64,000 nt of DNA from JBAZYV01 sp041658345 (lineage in GTDB: Bacteria; Patescibacteriota; Gracilibacteria; UBA1369; 2-02-FULL-48-14). The notes under the pieces were generated by a model. It ran no database searches and was not told the DNA's origin. It was given only the letters and a program-made list of their open reading frames with translations. The stretch spans positions 62,001-126,000 of the forward strand of contig JBBAAK010000003.1 of NCBI GenBank assembly GCA_041658345.1. The letters are read 5' to 3'. Shown in pieces: positions 1-8,381 of this stretch (position 1 is its first letter; every line of letters begins with the position of its first letter). Both the position numbers and the translations under genes were made by a program.

Positions 1-538
1 TGCCTTCACCAAGAAAGCTTGTCAGGTCGCCAGTGCGAATTATGTCGATGGATCGTAGGTCGTGAATTTTTGCAACGTCGCCAGGCAAATAGTGTGAAAA
101 ATCCACGCTAAAAACAAATAAAGTAGATGTGTTGTTGACTAGCGTTTTTACAAAATCTGTAATTTCCGCCTCTGTTGCATTGGTTTTTATCATATAGCCT
201 TCCACATTTGCTTCGGGCCAAAAATCTTTAACAAAATCTCTGTGAACCGTGAAACCGTGCTCTTCTTCTGTTGCCGGGCTTATGTGGCTTTTGCCAGCAT
301 AAAAATGGTCGGGGCTCACAATTACAACATTCTCCCAATCGTTCACGGCAAGAGATTCGTACATGTCTTTTATAATCGATTCAACCAAGAGGTGGTGTGG
401 CATGAGCACAATCTGATCGCCTGTTGATGGTGCAATTGCACACTCTGGAAAAGCCAGCTCGTTTTTGGAAACGAGCTGGCATCCAATTAATCCAAAAATG
501 CTAAGCCCAATAAGGCTTAATACAAAGTTCCGCCCCAT
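1..538 (-). CDS. MEMO-family (AmmeMemoRadiSam protein B-like) lipoprotein, C-terminus cut by window edge
   Basis: The frame is open from an ATG at 538 to base 1, giving 179 residues without a stop, so the C-terminal part is outside the window. Residues 1-20 form a lipoprotein signal ending in the lipobox LIGC (Cys20), which predicts a lipid-anchored extracytoplasmic protein. The body carries features of the MEMO family: PHH at 47-49, VVIVSPDHF at 71-79 and SVDFSHYLPGD from 144. These correspond to the conserved family metal-site histidines and the SHY block. The start overlaps the upstream lipoprotein gene by 22 nt, so the two are likely translationally coupled. MEMO homologues are usually cytoplasmic, which makes the lipid anchor unusual. 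The actual substrate or ligand is unknown. Confidence 0.72.
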   Translation of the reverse strand, partial: MGRNFVLSLIGLSIFGLIGCQLVSKNELAFPECAIAPSTGDQIVLMPHHLLVESIIKDMYESLAVNDWENVVIVSPDHFYAGKSHISPATEEEHGFTVHRDFVKDFWPEANVEGYMIKTNATEAEITDFVKTLVNNTSTLFVFSVDFSHYLPGDVAKIHDLRSIDIIRTGDLTSFLGEG

Positions 539-2256
539 TCTATAGCTGTAAATCCATTACGAATCACCGGCGTGTAGGCTGGCACATCTGCACCTTGTTG
601 ATTGACGCCTTTGTAGTACATAAATACTCGCAAAACCGTATCCGGTTTTGGCAAAATTGTAAGAGGCGCAATGGTTTCAAAAACCTTTTGATCTATAAAA
701 TTAAATTGCACGTATGGCGCATTGACTGCCACAAGTTTTGGCAACCAAAATTCCATAAAATCGCTCGTTTCTTTTTGGTTTAAGCCAATGTTTTGCAAGA
801 TTGTTGGCAAGGTAGATTCAATTTGATCTTTTTCCAGAGTAAATCCTTCATCAAGCATAATGGTTTTGTCTGACTGTCCTTCCCAAAACAGGTAAGGGTA
901 GGTGAGGCTATCCACAAGGTTCTTAATAAGCCCGTTTGGATTTGCAAGTACTGTCCATCCGTCTTGTTGGTAAGTTGGTTCCGTTTTTGTAAATTCATCA
1001 ATGCCAACCTGCACATTTACAACCGTTGATTCCGTAGGGTAAAGATAAATTACCGGCTTGCCACATTCTGCAACCGGACCATATTCATTATTGAATGTTA
1101 ACACGTACACGCCATTGTCCATTTTTAGGAAAAATATGTTTCCGCTATCGGCAAAATCTTCGAGGCTCATTGGCTCGCTTGGAGTTTCCGCATAATTTAG
1201 ACGAGTTACGTAAGAGTCATAATTGGAATAAAGTGCGCTTAACATGGAGCCGTCTCGAGACCCATTCCAATCCTCCGGCTTGTCTTCAACGGCGCTTAAC
1301 ATGTACGCATCTTCACCTTCAAACGTACCTATTTTTGTGATTAGTTTTGCTTCTTTGCTGGTAGGTGATGATGCGCCCATCATTGTGTAGCCACCGCAAC
1401 CTCCTCCAAAAATCGTATATTCGGCTTCAATATCCGCATTATTCAATCTTACAAGTGTGTGTAATGAGCTCGTTTGCGTGCCAAGTACCGTATCTGCAAA
1501 TGGAGCAGGAACAATTATATATTCGCTTAAAATGCCGTCCTTTGATTCTGCGTAAATCTGAGTGTTTGGCGTTTCATACTTGGCGCTTGCATATACGCGC
1601 TCATAGTAATGTGCAAAGCTTGTGTTCTTGATGTCCAAAAGTTCTTGATACGATGAGGTGTCTCCAATTTCCATCATAGTTCCGCCAAATTCCTCTTCAA
1701 GTACAACTTTTGTGGAATCATAAATTTCTAGTTCTTGTGGAACGTCTAGGCTTGGGATTGAAATCTCTGAACTCGCATCTGCATGAATCGTTGTGTTGTC
1801 CACGGTTAGGGTGTTGGAATACTTTGAAAGTAATGTCCATTTGTTTGATCCTTCCTCTACCGCATAACGAATATAGCTTGCAGGGCATGGGCCGTCACAA
1901 GCTATTTTTGCGAGCACTAAAGTTTGCCCGTCAAATTCTCCATTTTTGATTATTCCAACTTTCCAAAGATGGCTCTCTGTTATTTCCCACTCCTCCAAAA
2001 TATGTTCGATGTATGTTTGGCCTTTTGCCCATTGCTCATTTTCTAATGGAACGTATCTGTCCTTCTTTGCCTCCACAACTTGGCTAAATTGTAATTCAAT
2101 CGGGTCTGTATAGAAATCAACGCTTACTGCGTCGTCGGTTACGGCGTCGTCGCTCACGGGGTCCGTTGCGTCCGGAATCACATCGTTTTCATTGCCAATA
2201 CCACAAGCCATCAAAAAGAGAGTGGCCGTTAGTAATAAAAATACGGTTTTGCGCAT
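517..2256 (-). CDS. Large lipoprotein with a C-terminal CxKPVIYLYP domain
   Basis: A 579-residue protein starting at the ATG at 2256, which is immediately followed by a type II signal (MRKTVFLLLTATLFLMAC, Cys18). An upstream in-frame extension of 99 codons is antisense to the neighbouring coiled-coil gene and is rejected. After the lipobox comes an acidic Asp/Val/Thr-rich linker. The C-terminal third starts with CGKPVIYLYPTEST, followed by repeated Trp/Tyr-rich segments (PYLFWEG, IEWGGTLY). A CxKPVIYLYP segment of this kind occurs in many uncharacterised secreted proteins of CPR and other bacteria. It overlaps the MEMO-like gene downstream, suggesting a two-gene surface module. No enzymatic residues can be assigned, so function is unknown. 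Confidence 0.85.
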   Translation of the reverse strand: MRKTVFLLLTATLFLMACGIGNENDVIPDATDPVSDDAVTDDAVSVDFYTDPIELQFSQVVEAKKDRYVPLENEQWAKGQTYIEHILEEWEITESHLWKVGIIKNGEFDGQTLVLAKIACDGPCPASYIRYAVEEGSNKWTLLSKYSNTLTVDNTTIHADASSEISIPSLDVPQELEIYDSTKVVLEEEFGGTMMEIGDTSSYQELLDIKNTSFAHYYERVYASAKYETPNTQIYAESKDGILSEYIIVPAPFADTVLGTQTSSLHTLVRLNNADIEAEYTIFGGGCGGYTMMGASSPTSKEAKLITKIGTFEGEDAYMLSAVEDKPEDWNGSRDGSMLSALYSNYDSYVTRLNYAETPSEPMSLEDFADSGNIFFLKMDNGVYVLTFNNEYGPVAECGKPVIYLYPTESTVVNVQVGIDEFTKTEPTYQQDGWTVLANPNGLIKNLVDSLTYPYLFWEGQSDKTIMLDEGFTLEKDQIESTLPTILQNIGLNQKETSDFMEFWLPKLVAVNAPYVQFNFIDQKVFETIAPLTILPKPDTVLRVFMYYKGVNQQGADVPAYTPVIRNGFTAIEWGGTLY

Positions 2257-2350
2257 TATGATGGGGGTTATGTCAATTGAAGTTATAGCATTTTGACATG
2301 GAAAGTGCACTTGTTTTGCGTTAGGGTCTTTGCGATTTAACAAAATTTTT

Positions 2351-2755
2351 ATGGCAGACACGATAGTCCAAGAACAAATTCGTATTATTATGGCAAAACA
2401 GGACGAGCTTAAAGAGCTTAAAAAATTCATGAAAGACATTGAAGATGATATCCCAATGGAGCTTGAGGACCTTTTGATTAGCCTGCGCGATTTAAAGAAA
2501 CAGGCAAAAGATCGCAAGGATGAACATATAAAGCAAATTATTGAAGAGAACACCGACTACAACGAGTACCGTGAAAAAGTTCAAGCCGCGAAAGAAGAAA
2601 CTGCGGAAGCAAAACTCAAACTATTCACAGAACTTGCAAACCAAAGCCGTGAAAGGGGAGATTTGGACGAGACTGTGACGGTTGCCGGCGCACCTTTCCG
2701 TTTGCAAACTCAAAAAGAACTTGCAGTTTATTTGAACGGCAAAGTGATTAAATAG
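2351..2755 (+). CDS. Small coiled-coil protein, function unknown
   Basis: A 134-residue charged protein, MADTIVQEQIRIIMAKQDEL and onwards. Residues 10-100 are almost entirely Lys/Glu/Asp-rich helix with heptad-like Leu/Ile spacing, so a long coiled coil or helical bundle is predicted. The final 30 residues (VTVAGAPFRLQTQKELAVYLNGKVIK) look like a small beta-containing cap. An ATG seven codons upstream (2330) is possible, but the chosen start leaves more room for a promoter divergent from the lipoprotein gene. It stands alone, divergent from the lipoprotein at 2256 and convergent with the lipid kinase gene. I do not recognise the family. Confidence 0.7.
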   Translation: MADTIVQEQIRIIMAKQDELKELKKFMKDIEDDIPMELEDLLISLRDLKKQAKDRKDEHIKQIIEENTDYNEYREKVQAAKEETAEAKLKLFTELANQSRERGDLDETVTVAGAPFRLQTQKELAVYLNGKVIK

Positions 2756-2764
2756 TTTGGCTTC

Positions 2765-3565
2765 TTAGCTTAGTATTGTTAATGCTTTTTTGATCACTTC
2801 AATTGCGATGACGCGACTTTTAAAAACGTCACCGTCTATTTGAAATTTGAATTCTTGTTTTCCTTTTATCACGATTTTTTTGCCTGCAAAATGTTTAAGG
2901 CGATGGCGCGCAGTCACAATAAACAAATCTGCTTTGCCGTCCGCCGGGTTGATTACAAAGTGTGGGATCGGCAATAAATTTACAGCCATCACAATCTTTG
3001 CAGAAACATAATGTCTAGCACCATCTATTGTGATTTTGTATGGCTTTGCGCGGTAAAAAAATATGGTTTTTAAGATTGTTAGAGCATAGGCAACAAATCC
3101 AAATTTGCGCTTTTGCGGGCGAGTGGTTTCTTGCAAAACAAATGCATCGTAACCACGGCCGACTGCAATTATTCCGTAATGTTTTTTATTTATGCACATT
3201 AAATCCAGCTGTGTCGGTTTGCCGTTTAAGGATTTTTCGAGCAGACCTTTAATGCTGATTGGCAATATACTCAGGCTTGTGGCGAGTAAATTTGCGCTAC
3301 CGCATGGGATTATTATGAGTGGGGCGGTAATGCCCCGGCGCATTAAAAATGTTACAACTTGCGCCACAGTTCCATCGCCACCAACTGCAATTATTTTATC
3401 GAATTTTTGCCGATGCAGGCTCGAAAAATCCTGTTCTTTTTTTGCACAAGTTTCAAACCAAGTAAAAGTGTAGCCGTGCGCATGCAGAGTTTCTTTGATG
3501 GCTCTTGGCACATCTCTAAATTTTTTTGCGCCGGAAACCGGATTAAAAACAACAAGTGCGTGCAT
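2765..3565 (-). CDS. Diacylglycerol kinase catalytic-domain lipid kinase (YegS/DgkB-like)
   Basis: A 266-residue protein with the N-terminal NPVSGAKK nucleotide-binding strand-loop, the hallmark glycine-rich GGDGTVAQVV near residue 62, and IPCGSANLLATSL, equivalent to the GTGND-type loop of the family (altered here to GSAN). The C-terminal beta-sandwich ends with FQIDGDVF, the usual place of the conserved QxDGE. Enzymes of this family phosphorylate diacylglycerol or related lipids with ATP at the cytoplasmic membrane face. The length is slightly short of the usual 290-300 residues. It is a single-gene unit, convergent with the coiled-coil gene. The substrate cannot be assigned from the sequence. 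Confidence 0.85.
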   Translation of the reverse strand: MHALVVFNPVSGAKKFRDVPRAIKETLHAHGYTFTWFETCAKKEQDFSSLHRQKFDKIIAVGGDGTVAQVVTFLMRRGITAPLIIIPCGSANLLATSLSILPISIKGLLEKSLNGKPTQLDLMCINKKHYGIIAVGRGYDAFVLQETTRPQKRKFGFVAYALTILKTIFFYRAKPYKITIDGARHYVSAKIVMAVNLLPIPHFVINPADGKADLFIVTARHRLKHFAGKKIVIKGKQEFKFQIDGDVFKSRVIAIEVIKKALTILS

Positions 3566-3664
3566 AATGGGAGTATAGCAAAATCAGCGCCTCCTTGCCT
3601 ACAAATCTACATAAGCCTATAATTGTAGAACTTTCTTGATGGCCCCGCTTAAACAACAAATTAT

Positions 3665-3895
3665 ATGGTGTTTTTGGGCTCAATACTCTCATTGCAGTTG
3701 ATCTCGATATTGTTCACGCTGTTTAGCGTGAGGCGTCTTTATGGGTATGTTCGGAGGTATCGTTTCGACGAATCCATTTACACATTGCTCTTTGGTTTTA
3801 TGCGTCTTAAGTATTTTGTCACTCTCTATCTCTTCCTTGTGGCGCTTACCGTTTGTGTACAGATTGTTTTTGCTTTTTTATTTTTTGTGAACTAA
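3665..3895 (+). CDS. Small two-helix membrane protein paired with the PH-domain gene
   Basis: A 76-residue protein with two hydrophobic segments (roughly residues 2-22 and 48-74) separated by an Arg/Tyr-rich loop, RRLYGYVRRYRFDESIY. It ends three nucleotides before the start of the PH-domain membrane protein, so the pair is almost certainly one transcript and the two proteins may act together in the membrane. No family is recognised. Confidence 0.65.
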   Translation: MVFLGSILSLQLISILFTLFSVRRLYGYVRRYRFDESIYTLLFGFMRLKYFVTLYLFLVALTVCVQIVFAFLFFVN

Positions 3896-3898
3896 AAA

Positions 3899-4438
3899 AT
3901 GGACACGCCTATTCATAAAAATTTTAAAGGACAGCTCGATGATGAAATCGTCATCTGTTATTTCCGTCGCCATTGGGCCACTTTAATACCTACTTTTTTT
4001 GGGATTTTGTTTATACCCGTCGTGTTGGTTTTGATGGTTCTGTATCTTCCGTTTTTTGATGCCGGAAACTGGTTTTCCGCCACTGCCGTGGTGCTGTTTT
4101 TTATAGGTTTGCACATTTTTATTCAAAGGCAATTTTTGAAGGTTTTTTACTTTTATTTGAGCACGGTAATTTTGACCAATTATCGCGTTGTTGAGGTAGA
4201 TAAATCGGTCTTTTTAAAAGACTCTAAAATCGCAATCGAACTTATAAACGTCCAAGATATAGAAAAGAATCAATCCGGTTTTTTACAAACTATTTTTAAT
4301 TACGGATCGCTTGTGATTTATCTTTCCGGGTCTCCAATGCCAAATATAATCAAAATGGTTCCGCGTCCGGAATATCAGTATAAAAAAATAAATGAGGTAA
4401 AGGCGGGAGTCACCAAAGTGACGGGGATGGGCCCCTAA
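3899..4438 (+). CDS. Bacterial PH-domain (bPH2/YdbS-like) membrane protein
   Basis: A 179-residue protein. After a short N-terminus there are two transmembrane segments (about residues 28-52 and 60-78), then a cytosolic domain with the typical bPH2 pattern: TNYRVVEVDKSVFLKDSKIAIELINVQDIEKNQSGFLQTIFNYGSLVIY. The family is widespread and its biochemical role is mostly unknown; a lipid or peptide ligand is usually assumed. It follows the small membrane protein by 3 nt. The last residues read into GTGMGP before the TAA stop. Family assignment is confident, function is not. Confidence 0.82.
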   Translation: MDTPIHKNFKGQLDDEIVICYFRRHWATLIPTFFGILFIPVVLVLMVLYLPFFDAGNWFSATAVVLFFIGLHIFIQRQFLKVFYFYLSTVILTNYRVVEVDKSVFLKDSKIAIELINVQDIEKNQSGFLQTIFNYGSLVIYLSGSPMPNIIKMVPRPEYQYKKINEVKAGVTKVTGMGP

Positions 4439-4449
4439 CCGAGGGCGAG

Positions 4450-4478
4450 TGGACAATGTGCATCTTTGCTGTTATAGT
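4450..4478 (+). promoter_or_regulatory. Sigma-70 type promoter for the sigma-like gene
   Basis: TGGACA at 4450-4455 and TATAGT at 4473-4478 are separated by exactly 17 nt. The predicted transcript start near 4485 leaves a leader of about 16 nt before the TTG start at 4501. This supports the unusual start codon and separates this gene from the PH-domain operon. Confidence 0.6.
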
Positions 4479-4500
4479 CTTGGACTGTTAATCTAATCTG

Positions 4501-5337
4501 TTGGAAACTGAAAATATACCTGAAGATGTGCCCGTAGAAGATTTTGAATCTTTGCGCAAGCGTTTTAATGATTTTATTGCTTATGTTTGTGGCCAAGCCA
4601 ACGGACGTGTTGGTGGTTCTTCAGATACTTTTGCTGAAATTCGTCAGGAAGTGGCTATATGTTTATTTAACGCCCAAAGGTCTTTTGACTCCTCTAAATC
4701 AAATGGCCTATCATCTGATGGTTTTTTACGCGCTTGTATAAAGCGTCGCGCTAGGGAAGTTGCCCGTACGATGGCGCCCATCCCTCTTCCGCGGAAGCAA
4801 TTGAGAGAGGTCATAAACTTTGTAAGACATTTTAAACGTGAATATGGGCGTAGTCCTAATGGGGAAGATTTGCTCGGGGTTTTCCCAAAAATGAATGCTA
4901 AACGAGCTCGTGCACTTTTGCATGCGTTAGACCCCGAATCCTTTATTTCTTTTGATGGAGACGAAGAAGACGGCGACTGGGGAGACGATTCTTCTCGAAG
5001 CCCCTTGGAAGAAACTTCTTATGATCTTGAGGGTCTTGAGGCCAACCGTGACGTGATGACGGCTTTTCGCCATCGCTTGAATATGTTAAGCCCTGAGCAC
5101 CGTATGATTATTGTGCATACCTTTGGCTTAAATGGCGCGGAAAAATTGACTGACGTTGAGATAGCCAGGCAAATAGGCGGTACCTCATCCAATGTTAGAC
5201 TGGTTCGTGCTCAAATTTTATACCTCTTGCATACGGGTGATTGGGTTAGCTCTGATTGTGTCTCCCCTCAGTATTTTTATAATCGACTCCCCATAAGGCA
5301 TACCGGTGGGGCCAGGTCTATTAAAAAATCTGCCTAA
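4501..5337 (+). CDS. Divergent sigma-70 family RNA polymerase sigma factor
   Basis: A 278-residue protein with a TTG start; a GTG nine codons on (4528) is an alternative. The order of recognisable parts matches a small sigma factor. Residues 15-95 are helical and include a region-2-like segment, SDGFLRACIKRRAREVARTM. A region-3-like helix pair follows (FKREYGRSPNGEDLLGVF and MNAKRARALLHAL), then an acidic linker, then region 4.2 at about 195-245: LSPEHRMIIVHTFGLNG, then LTDVEIARQIGGTSSNVRLV, close to the canonical helix-turn-helix. The -10-binding aromatic residues of region 2 are not obvious, so it may be an alternative or degenerate sigma factor. It is a single-gene unit with its own promoter. 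Confidence 0.68.
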   Translation: METENIPEDVPVEDFESLRKRFNDFIAYVCGQANGRVGGSSDTFAEIRQEVAICLFNAQRSFDSSKSNGLSSDGFLRACIKRRAREVARTMAPIPLPRKQLREVINFVRHFKREYGRSPNGEDLLGVFPKMNAKRARALLHALDPESFISFDGDEEDGDWGDDSSRSPLEETSYDLEGLEANRDVMTAFRHRLNMLSPEHRMIIVHTFGLNGAEKLTDVEIARQIGGTSSNVRLVRAQILYLLHTGDWVSSDCVSPQYFYNRLPIRHTGGARSIKKSA

Positions 5338-5351
5338 GCTGTTCGCCAAAG

Positions 5352-5428
5352 TGGCGGGATGAACGGGGTTCGAACCCGTGACCTCTGCCGTGACAGGGCA
5401 GCGCTCTAACCAACTGAGCTATCACCCC
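5352..5428 (-). tRNA. tRNA-Asp (GUC)
   Basis: The reverse strand folds into a full cloverleaf: acceptor GGGGTGA with TCATCCC (one G-T pair), D arm GCTC/GAGC, anticodon stem CTGCC/GGCAG around loop CTGTCAC (anticodon GTC), and T arm ACGGG TTCGAAC CCCGT. The discriminator is G and the 3' CCA is encoded. Confidence 0.97.
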
Positions 5429-5546
5429 ACAAATGGCTTGCTATAAAAGCGGAGGCACTTTAGCAAATGGGGCTTATCATGGCAATACCTTGTGTGCTAG
5501 AATCCCGCTCGCACTTCTTTTTAGAATGCACTAAAAATCTTTGTTT

Positions 5547-6683
5547 ATGCGAATTGGAATTGATGCACGCATGTATAGCACCGAGTTCACAGGCATAGGT
5601 CGCTATGTTTATGAGCTTACGAAACAACTAATCGCAATCGATACAAAAAATGAGTATGTGCTTTTTATGAACAATCCGGAGTACGAAAAGTTCGAGGAGC
5701 CAAATAAGCGAATCAAAAAAGTGCTTGTGAACGCTCATCATTATTCACTAAAAGAGCAGGTTTCTTATCTTTTTGCAATTTATCGCGCCAGGCTGGACAT
5801 TATGCATTTTACCCATTTTAATGCGCCGATTTTTTACAAAAAAAGGAGTGTTGTAACTATTCACGATTTAACGCTTTCATTTTTCCCTGGCAAAAAAATG
5901 AACTCTTGGTTTTATCGCACCGCTTATAATTTGGTACTTAAGTCCGCAGTCAATCATTCAAAAAAAGTGATTGCCGTTTCCGAAAATACAAAATCCGATT
6001 TGATCGATATTGTGCATGTTAACCCGGGGAAGGTGGAGGTGATTTACGAGGGCGTTGGCGAAAAATTTACTCCGCGTGCAAATAAGGAAGAGCTTCTGAC
6101 GGTTGTAAAAAAGTACGGCATCAATAAGGATTTTTTGCTTTATACCGGCGTGTGGAGGGGGCACAAAAATTTAGTCAATCTAATTAAGGCGTTTGCAATT
6201 TTGCGTGAAGGCCCCGAGGGCTTGGACCTTTCGCTTGTAATCACCGGTGAGGAAGATCCTTATTATCCTGAGGTTAAACGTACTGTTAACGAGCTTGGGC
6301 TTGAACATAATGTAATTTATACGGGCATGGTGCCGGAGGATGAACTTGTGGCCCTTTATCAGAGCGCAAAAATTTATGTTTTCCCTTCTCTTTATGAAGG
6401 ATTTGGCTTGCCTCCACTTGAAGCTATGAGGTGTGGAACGCCGGTTGTGGCATCAAAAACTTCTTGTATCCCGGAGATTTGTGGCGAAAATAATGCGATT
6501 TATTTTGATCCTTACGACCCGGAAGATATCGCAAATAGCTTGAGGCGAGTTTTGCTGGATGAGGGTCTGCAAGAGGAGCTACGTGGCTATGGGCTAAAGC
6601 ACAGTCTCTCTTTTTCTTGGGAGAAAATGGCGGAAAGAACTTTGGGCGTGTATAATGAGGTCCTCGATAAAAAGATCAAATGA
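5547..6683 (+). CDS. GT4-family glycosyltransferase
   Basis: A 378-residue GT-B enzyme. The N-terminus MRIGIDARMYSTEFTGIGRY is the classic start of this family, with the glycine-rich GIGRY loop. The C-terminal half carries YTGVWRGHKN, the donor-binding VYVFPSLYEGFGLPPLEAM (the E-x7-E motif) and CGTPVVAS. It transfers an activated sugar onto an acceptor in envelope polysaccharide or glycolipid synthesis; donor and acceptor are unknown. A TTG two codons upstream is possible, but the ATG at 5547 matches the family N-terminus. A TAGAAT box at 5522-5527 gives a leader of about 13 nt. The stop overlaps the next start (ATGA). Confidence 0.9.
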   Translation: MRIGIDARMYSTEFTGIGRYVYELTKQLIAIDTKNEYVLFMNNPEYEKFEEPNKRIKKVLVNAHHYSLKEQVSYLFAIYRARLDIMHFTHFNAPIFYKKRSVVTIHDLTLSFFPGKKMNSWFYRTAYNLVLKSAVNHSKKVIAVSENTKSDLIDIVHVNPGKVEVIYEGVGEKFTPRANKEELLTVVKKYGINKDFLLYTGVWRGHKNLVNLIKAFAILREGPEGLDLSLVITGEEDPYYPEVKRTVNELGLEHNVIYTGMVPEDELVALYQSAKIYVFPSLYEGFGLPPLEAMRCGTPVVASKTSCIPEICGENNAIYFDPYDPEDIANSLRRVLLDEGLQEELRGYGLKHSLSFSWEKMAERTLGVYNEVLDKKIK

Positions 6684-6985
6684 ATGATTTTGTACACTTT
6701 AAAGATTTGATTCCAAAGGCGATTGCTCACTACAAATTGGAGCGTGAGGCGCGTGCTGCTTTGATTTGTTGTCGTTTCCGTGAGCTTTCCCCGAGCATTG
6801 TTGGACGAGATGTAACCGCGAATGTAAAACCAAAGTTTTTTAAGAATGGCACTTTGATTGTGAGCGTCCCTTCCAGTATTTGGGCGCAACGAGTTTACGT
6901 GCACCGCCATGAACTTTTGCTAAAGATGAACCTTGGCCTGGACAAGGCTTGGGTGAACGATATTAGGACGTATGTGGAGGGGTAA
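6680..6985 (+). CDS. DUF721 / DciA-like protein
   Basis: A 101-residue protein with the DUF721 pattern: helical N-terminus (FKDLIPKAIAHYKLEREARAALICCRFREL), a V-GRDVTANVKPKFFKNGTLIVSVPSSIWAQRVYVHRHELL block, and a short tail. The LIVSVPSSIWAQ-L segment is the family core. Family members such as DciA are linked to loading of the replicative helicase, but many DUF721 proteins are uncharacterised. It is coupled to the glycosyltransferase by a 4-nt ATGA overlap. Confidence 0.75.
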   Translation: MNDFVHFKDLIPKAIAHYKLEREARAALICCRFRELSPSIVGRDVTANVKPKFFKNGTLIVSVPSSIWAQRVYVHRHELLLKMNLGLDKAWVNDIRTYVEG

Positions 6986-7009
6986 ATGTTGATTTTTTAA
7001 TCGTATAGT

Positions 7010-8044
7010 ATGGAAACTGGCGAGCAAACTGCCCCGTTGGAATCCCCACTCACACCAAAGGCTCCAGAAGTCCCTGAATTGGGTGAGGTCATGGCGTTTT
7101 TCAACATGATTGTTGAGGGAGTACTTAATCCTTGTGAGATTCCTGATTCTGCTAAGTTTATTGATCAAATTGTTAAAGGTGTGCGTGATGCCATCCCCGG
7201 TCCAACTGAAAAACAATTAATGGCTTGGTGCCATTCCTTTCTTGATACGGATGGTTGTTTAGGAATTTTGGCGAGAAAATATGACATTGATGAGGCTTTT
7301 TCTTTTGCGCAAGCGTGCCTCACAGCTAAAAGTCATCCTAATCCCCATAATCTTTTGGTGGAGTTTTTAATACATGTGCGACGGTTGCCAAGGGGTACGC
7401 GACCAGAGTCTGTTACAAGCCCTATACCATGCAGTCAGCTAATTCTTAAATGTAATGCTACAAATTCTTTTGCAGATAGCTCTAAAAGATGGAAGAAGCC
7501 TGCCAATAAAAAATTCAAAGCCCAATTGGATGATGCGGTCCGTTGTCCTATTGAGGGTGGTAAAGCCAGTAAGGAGCAGATTGCCGGTGTATTTAGCCGT
7601 ATTGCAGTTGATAGTTGCGTGGAGATGCTCCGACTTACGGATGCCGATTCCGCCTTTTTATATGGGATTAATCTTTTAGATGACCTTGGGGCTTTTAACA
7701 TTGATCCTGTTCTGTTTTTGGAAGCGAGTGGAATTTATCCTGTTCCAGCCGATACACCAGAAAATGAACGCGCCGTACGTGAAGGTGTTGGCCGTGCCGT
7801 TTATGAAGTGATTTTAAAACTTTGGCGTTTCCGTTTGGCTTTAGTGCTAGCGTGTAAAGACGTCTTGCCTAAGGATGAATTACAAAGGCTTTTACATAGT
7901 GGGTTTTATCAACATCAGCCCGATGCAAACCTGTTCCTTGTGACCTTTGATGTATTTTGTGCCAAGCTTAAAGCGGTGGGGAAAGTCCAAGATCCTGCTG
8001 GGTTTTTGCGCGAAAAAGGCGTTGATTTGTCACAATGGGTTTAA
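7010..8044 (+). CDS. Orphan protein, function unknown
   Basis: A 344-residue soluble, mostly helical protein with no transmembrane segment or signal peptide. The first 25 residues are Pro/Glu-rich and likely disordered. No family is recognised. A TATAGT box (7004-7009) directly abuts the ATG at 7010. If it is the real -10, transcription would start inside the frame and the in-frame ATG at 7091 (MAFFNMIVEG) would be the true start, giving 317 residues. It sits alone between the DUF721 gene and the rpsP cluster, like the other single orphan genes of this window. Confidence 0.6.
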   Translation: METGEQTAPLESPLTPKAPEVPELGEVMAFFNMIVEGVLNPCEIPDSAKFIDQIVKGVRDAIPGPTEKQLMAWCHSFLDTDGCLGILARKYDIDEAFSFAQACLTAKSHPNPHNLLVEFLIHVRRLPRGTRPESVTSPIPCSQLILKCNATNSFADSSKRWKKPANKKFKAQLDDAVRCPIEGGKASKEQIAGVFSRIAVDSCVEMLRLTDADSAFLYGINLLDDLGAFNIDPVLFLEASGIYPVPADTPENERAVREGVGRAVYEVILKLWRFRLALVLACKDVLPKDELQRLLHSGFYQHQPDANLFLVTFDVFCAKLKAVGKVQDPAGFLREKGVDLSQWV

Positions 8045-8110
8045 TGTTGGCGTCCATGTTGATGGCCTGCGTGGCGAGACGGTCTTGCGCCGTCTCCCAG
8101 ATGTGGTGAA

Positions 8111-8157
8111 ATTCACTCTCGAGAGTTTGCGCGTCAACAAATCGTAATTTTGTGAAG
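8111..8157. repeat. Dispersed palindromic repeat, copy A1 (core plus right arm)
   Basis: The core ACTCTCGAGAGT (8115-8126) is followed by a right arm beginning TTGCGCGTCAACAAAT and ending ATTTTGTGAAG. This right arm differs from the copy at 22.5 kb at only 3 of 31 positions. The usual left arm is missing or degenerate. Confidence 0.75.
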
Positions 8158-8161
8158 ACTT

Positions 8162-8236
8162 GACGTGTGGAAATATGTTTTGCAGTTCACTCTCGAGAGT
8201 GAATTCGACGACAAATTGTATTTTTGTGAAGGGTTG
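8162..8236. repeat. Dispersed palindromic repeat, copy A2 (complete)
   Basis: Left arm GACGTGTGGAAATATGTTTT (8162-8181), then an 18-bp perfect palindrome TTCACTCTCGAGAGTGAA (8186-8203), then a right arm containing GACGACAAATTGTA and TTTTTGTGAAG. It is the most complete member of a family with further copies at 22544-22615 and 53850-53920. Confidence 0.8.
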
Positions 8237-8326
8237 TTTGCGCAATAGTGACGCTGAGAGTGCGGGCGAGTAAGCGCTTCAAAGTGCACGTTTTTGGCTT
8301 TAAATGCGACTTCCGAGTCTTTTAGC

Positions 8327-8354
8327 TTGACAATTTTGGGACTCTAACTAAAAT
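8327..8354 (+). promoter_or_regulatory. Promoter of the rpsP cluster
   Basis: A perfect -35 TTGACA (8327-8332) and TAAAAT (8349-8354) with a 16-nt spacer. The predicted start near 8361 leaves about 20 nt before the GTG start of rpsP. Confidence 0.6.
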
Positions 8355-8381
8355 CGTAACGCTATTTAACCTAACTTCTCT

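Larger units (their letters stand above)
8045..8381. other. 337-bp gap with hairpin, two palindromic repeat copies and the rpsP promoter
   Basis: This gap holds, in order: a 7-bp hairpin (GAGACGG at 8076-8082 with CCGTCTC at 8090-8096) just after the orphan gene, without a T-run; two copies of the dispersed CTCGAG-centred repeat; and the rpsP promoter. No open frame here looks protein-like. Confidence 0.6.

Noticed and set aside
242..427. Plus-strand 61-residue frame
   Set aside because: It is the antisense shadow of the MEMO-like lipoprotein gene, which has conserved motifs.
2257..2553. N-terminal extension of the large lipoprotein by 99 codons
   Set aside because: It is Ser/Ile/Cys-rich, antisense to the coiled-coil gene, and would bury the clear signal peptide and lipobox starting at 2256.
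8076..8096. Terminator for the orphan gene ending at 8044
   Set aside because: The hairpin GAGACGG/CCGTCTC is solid, but no T-run follows.
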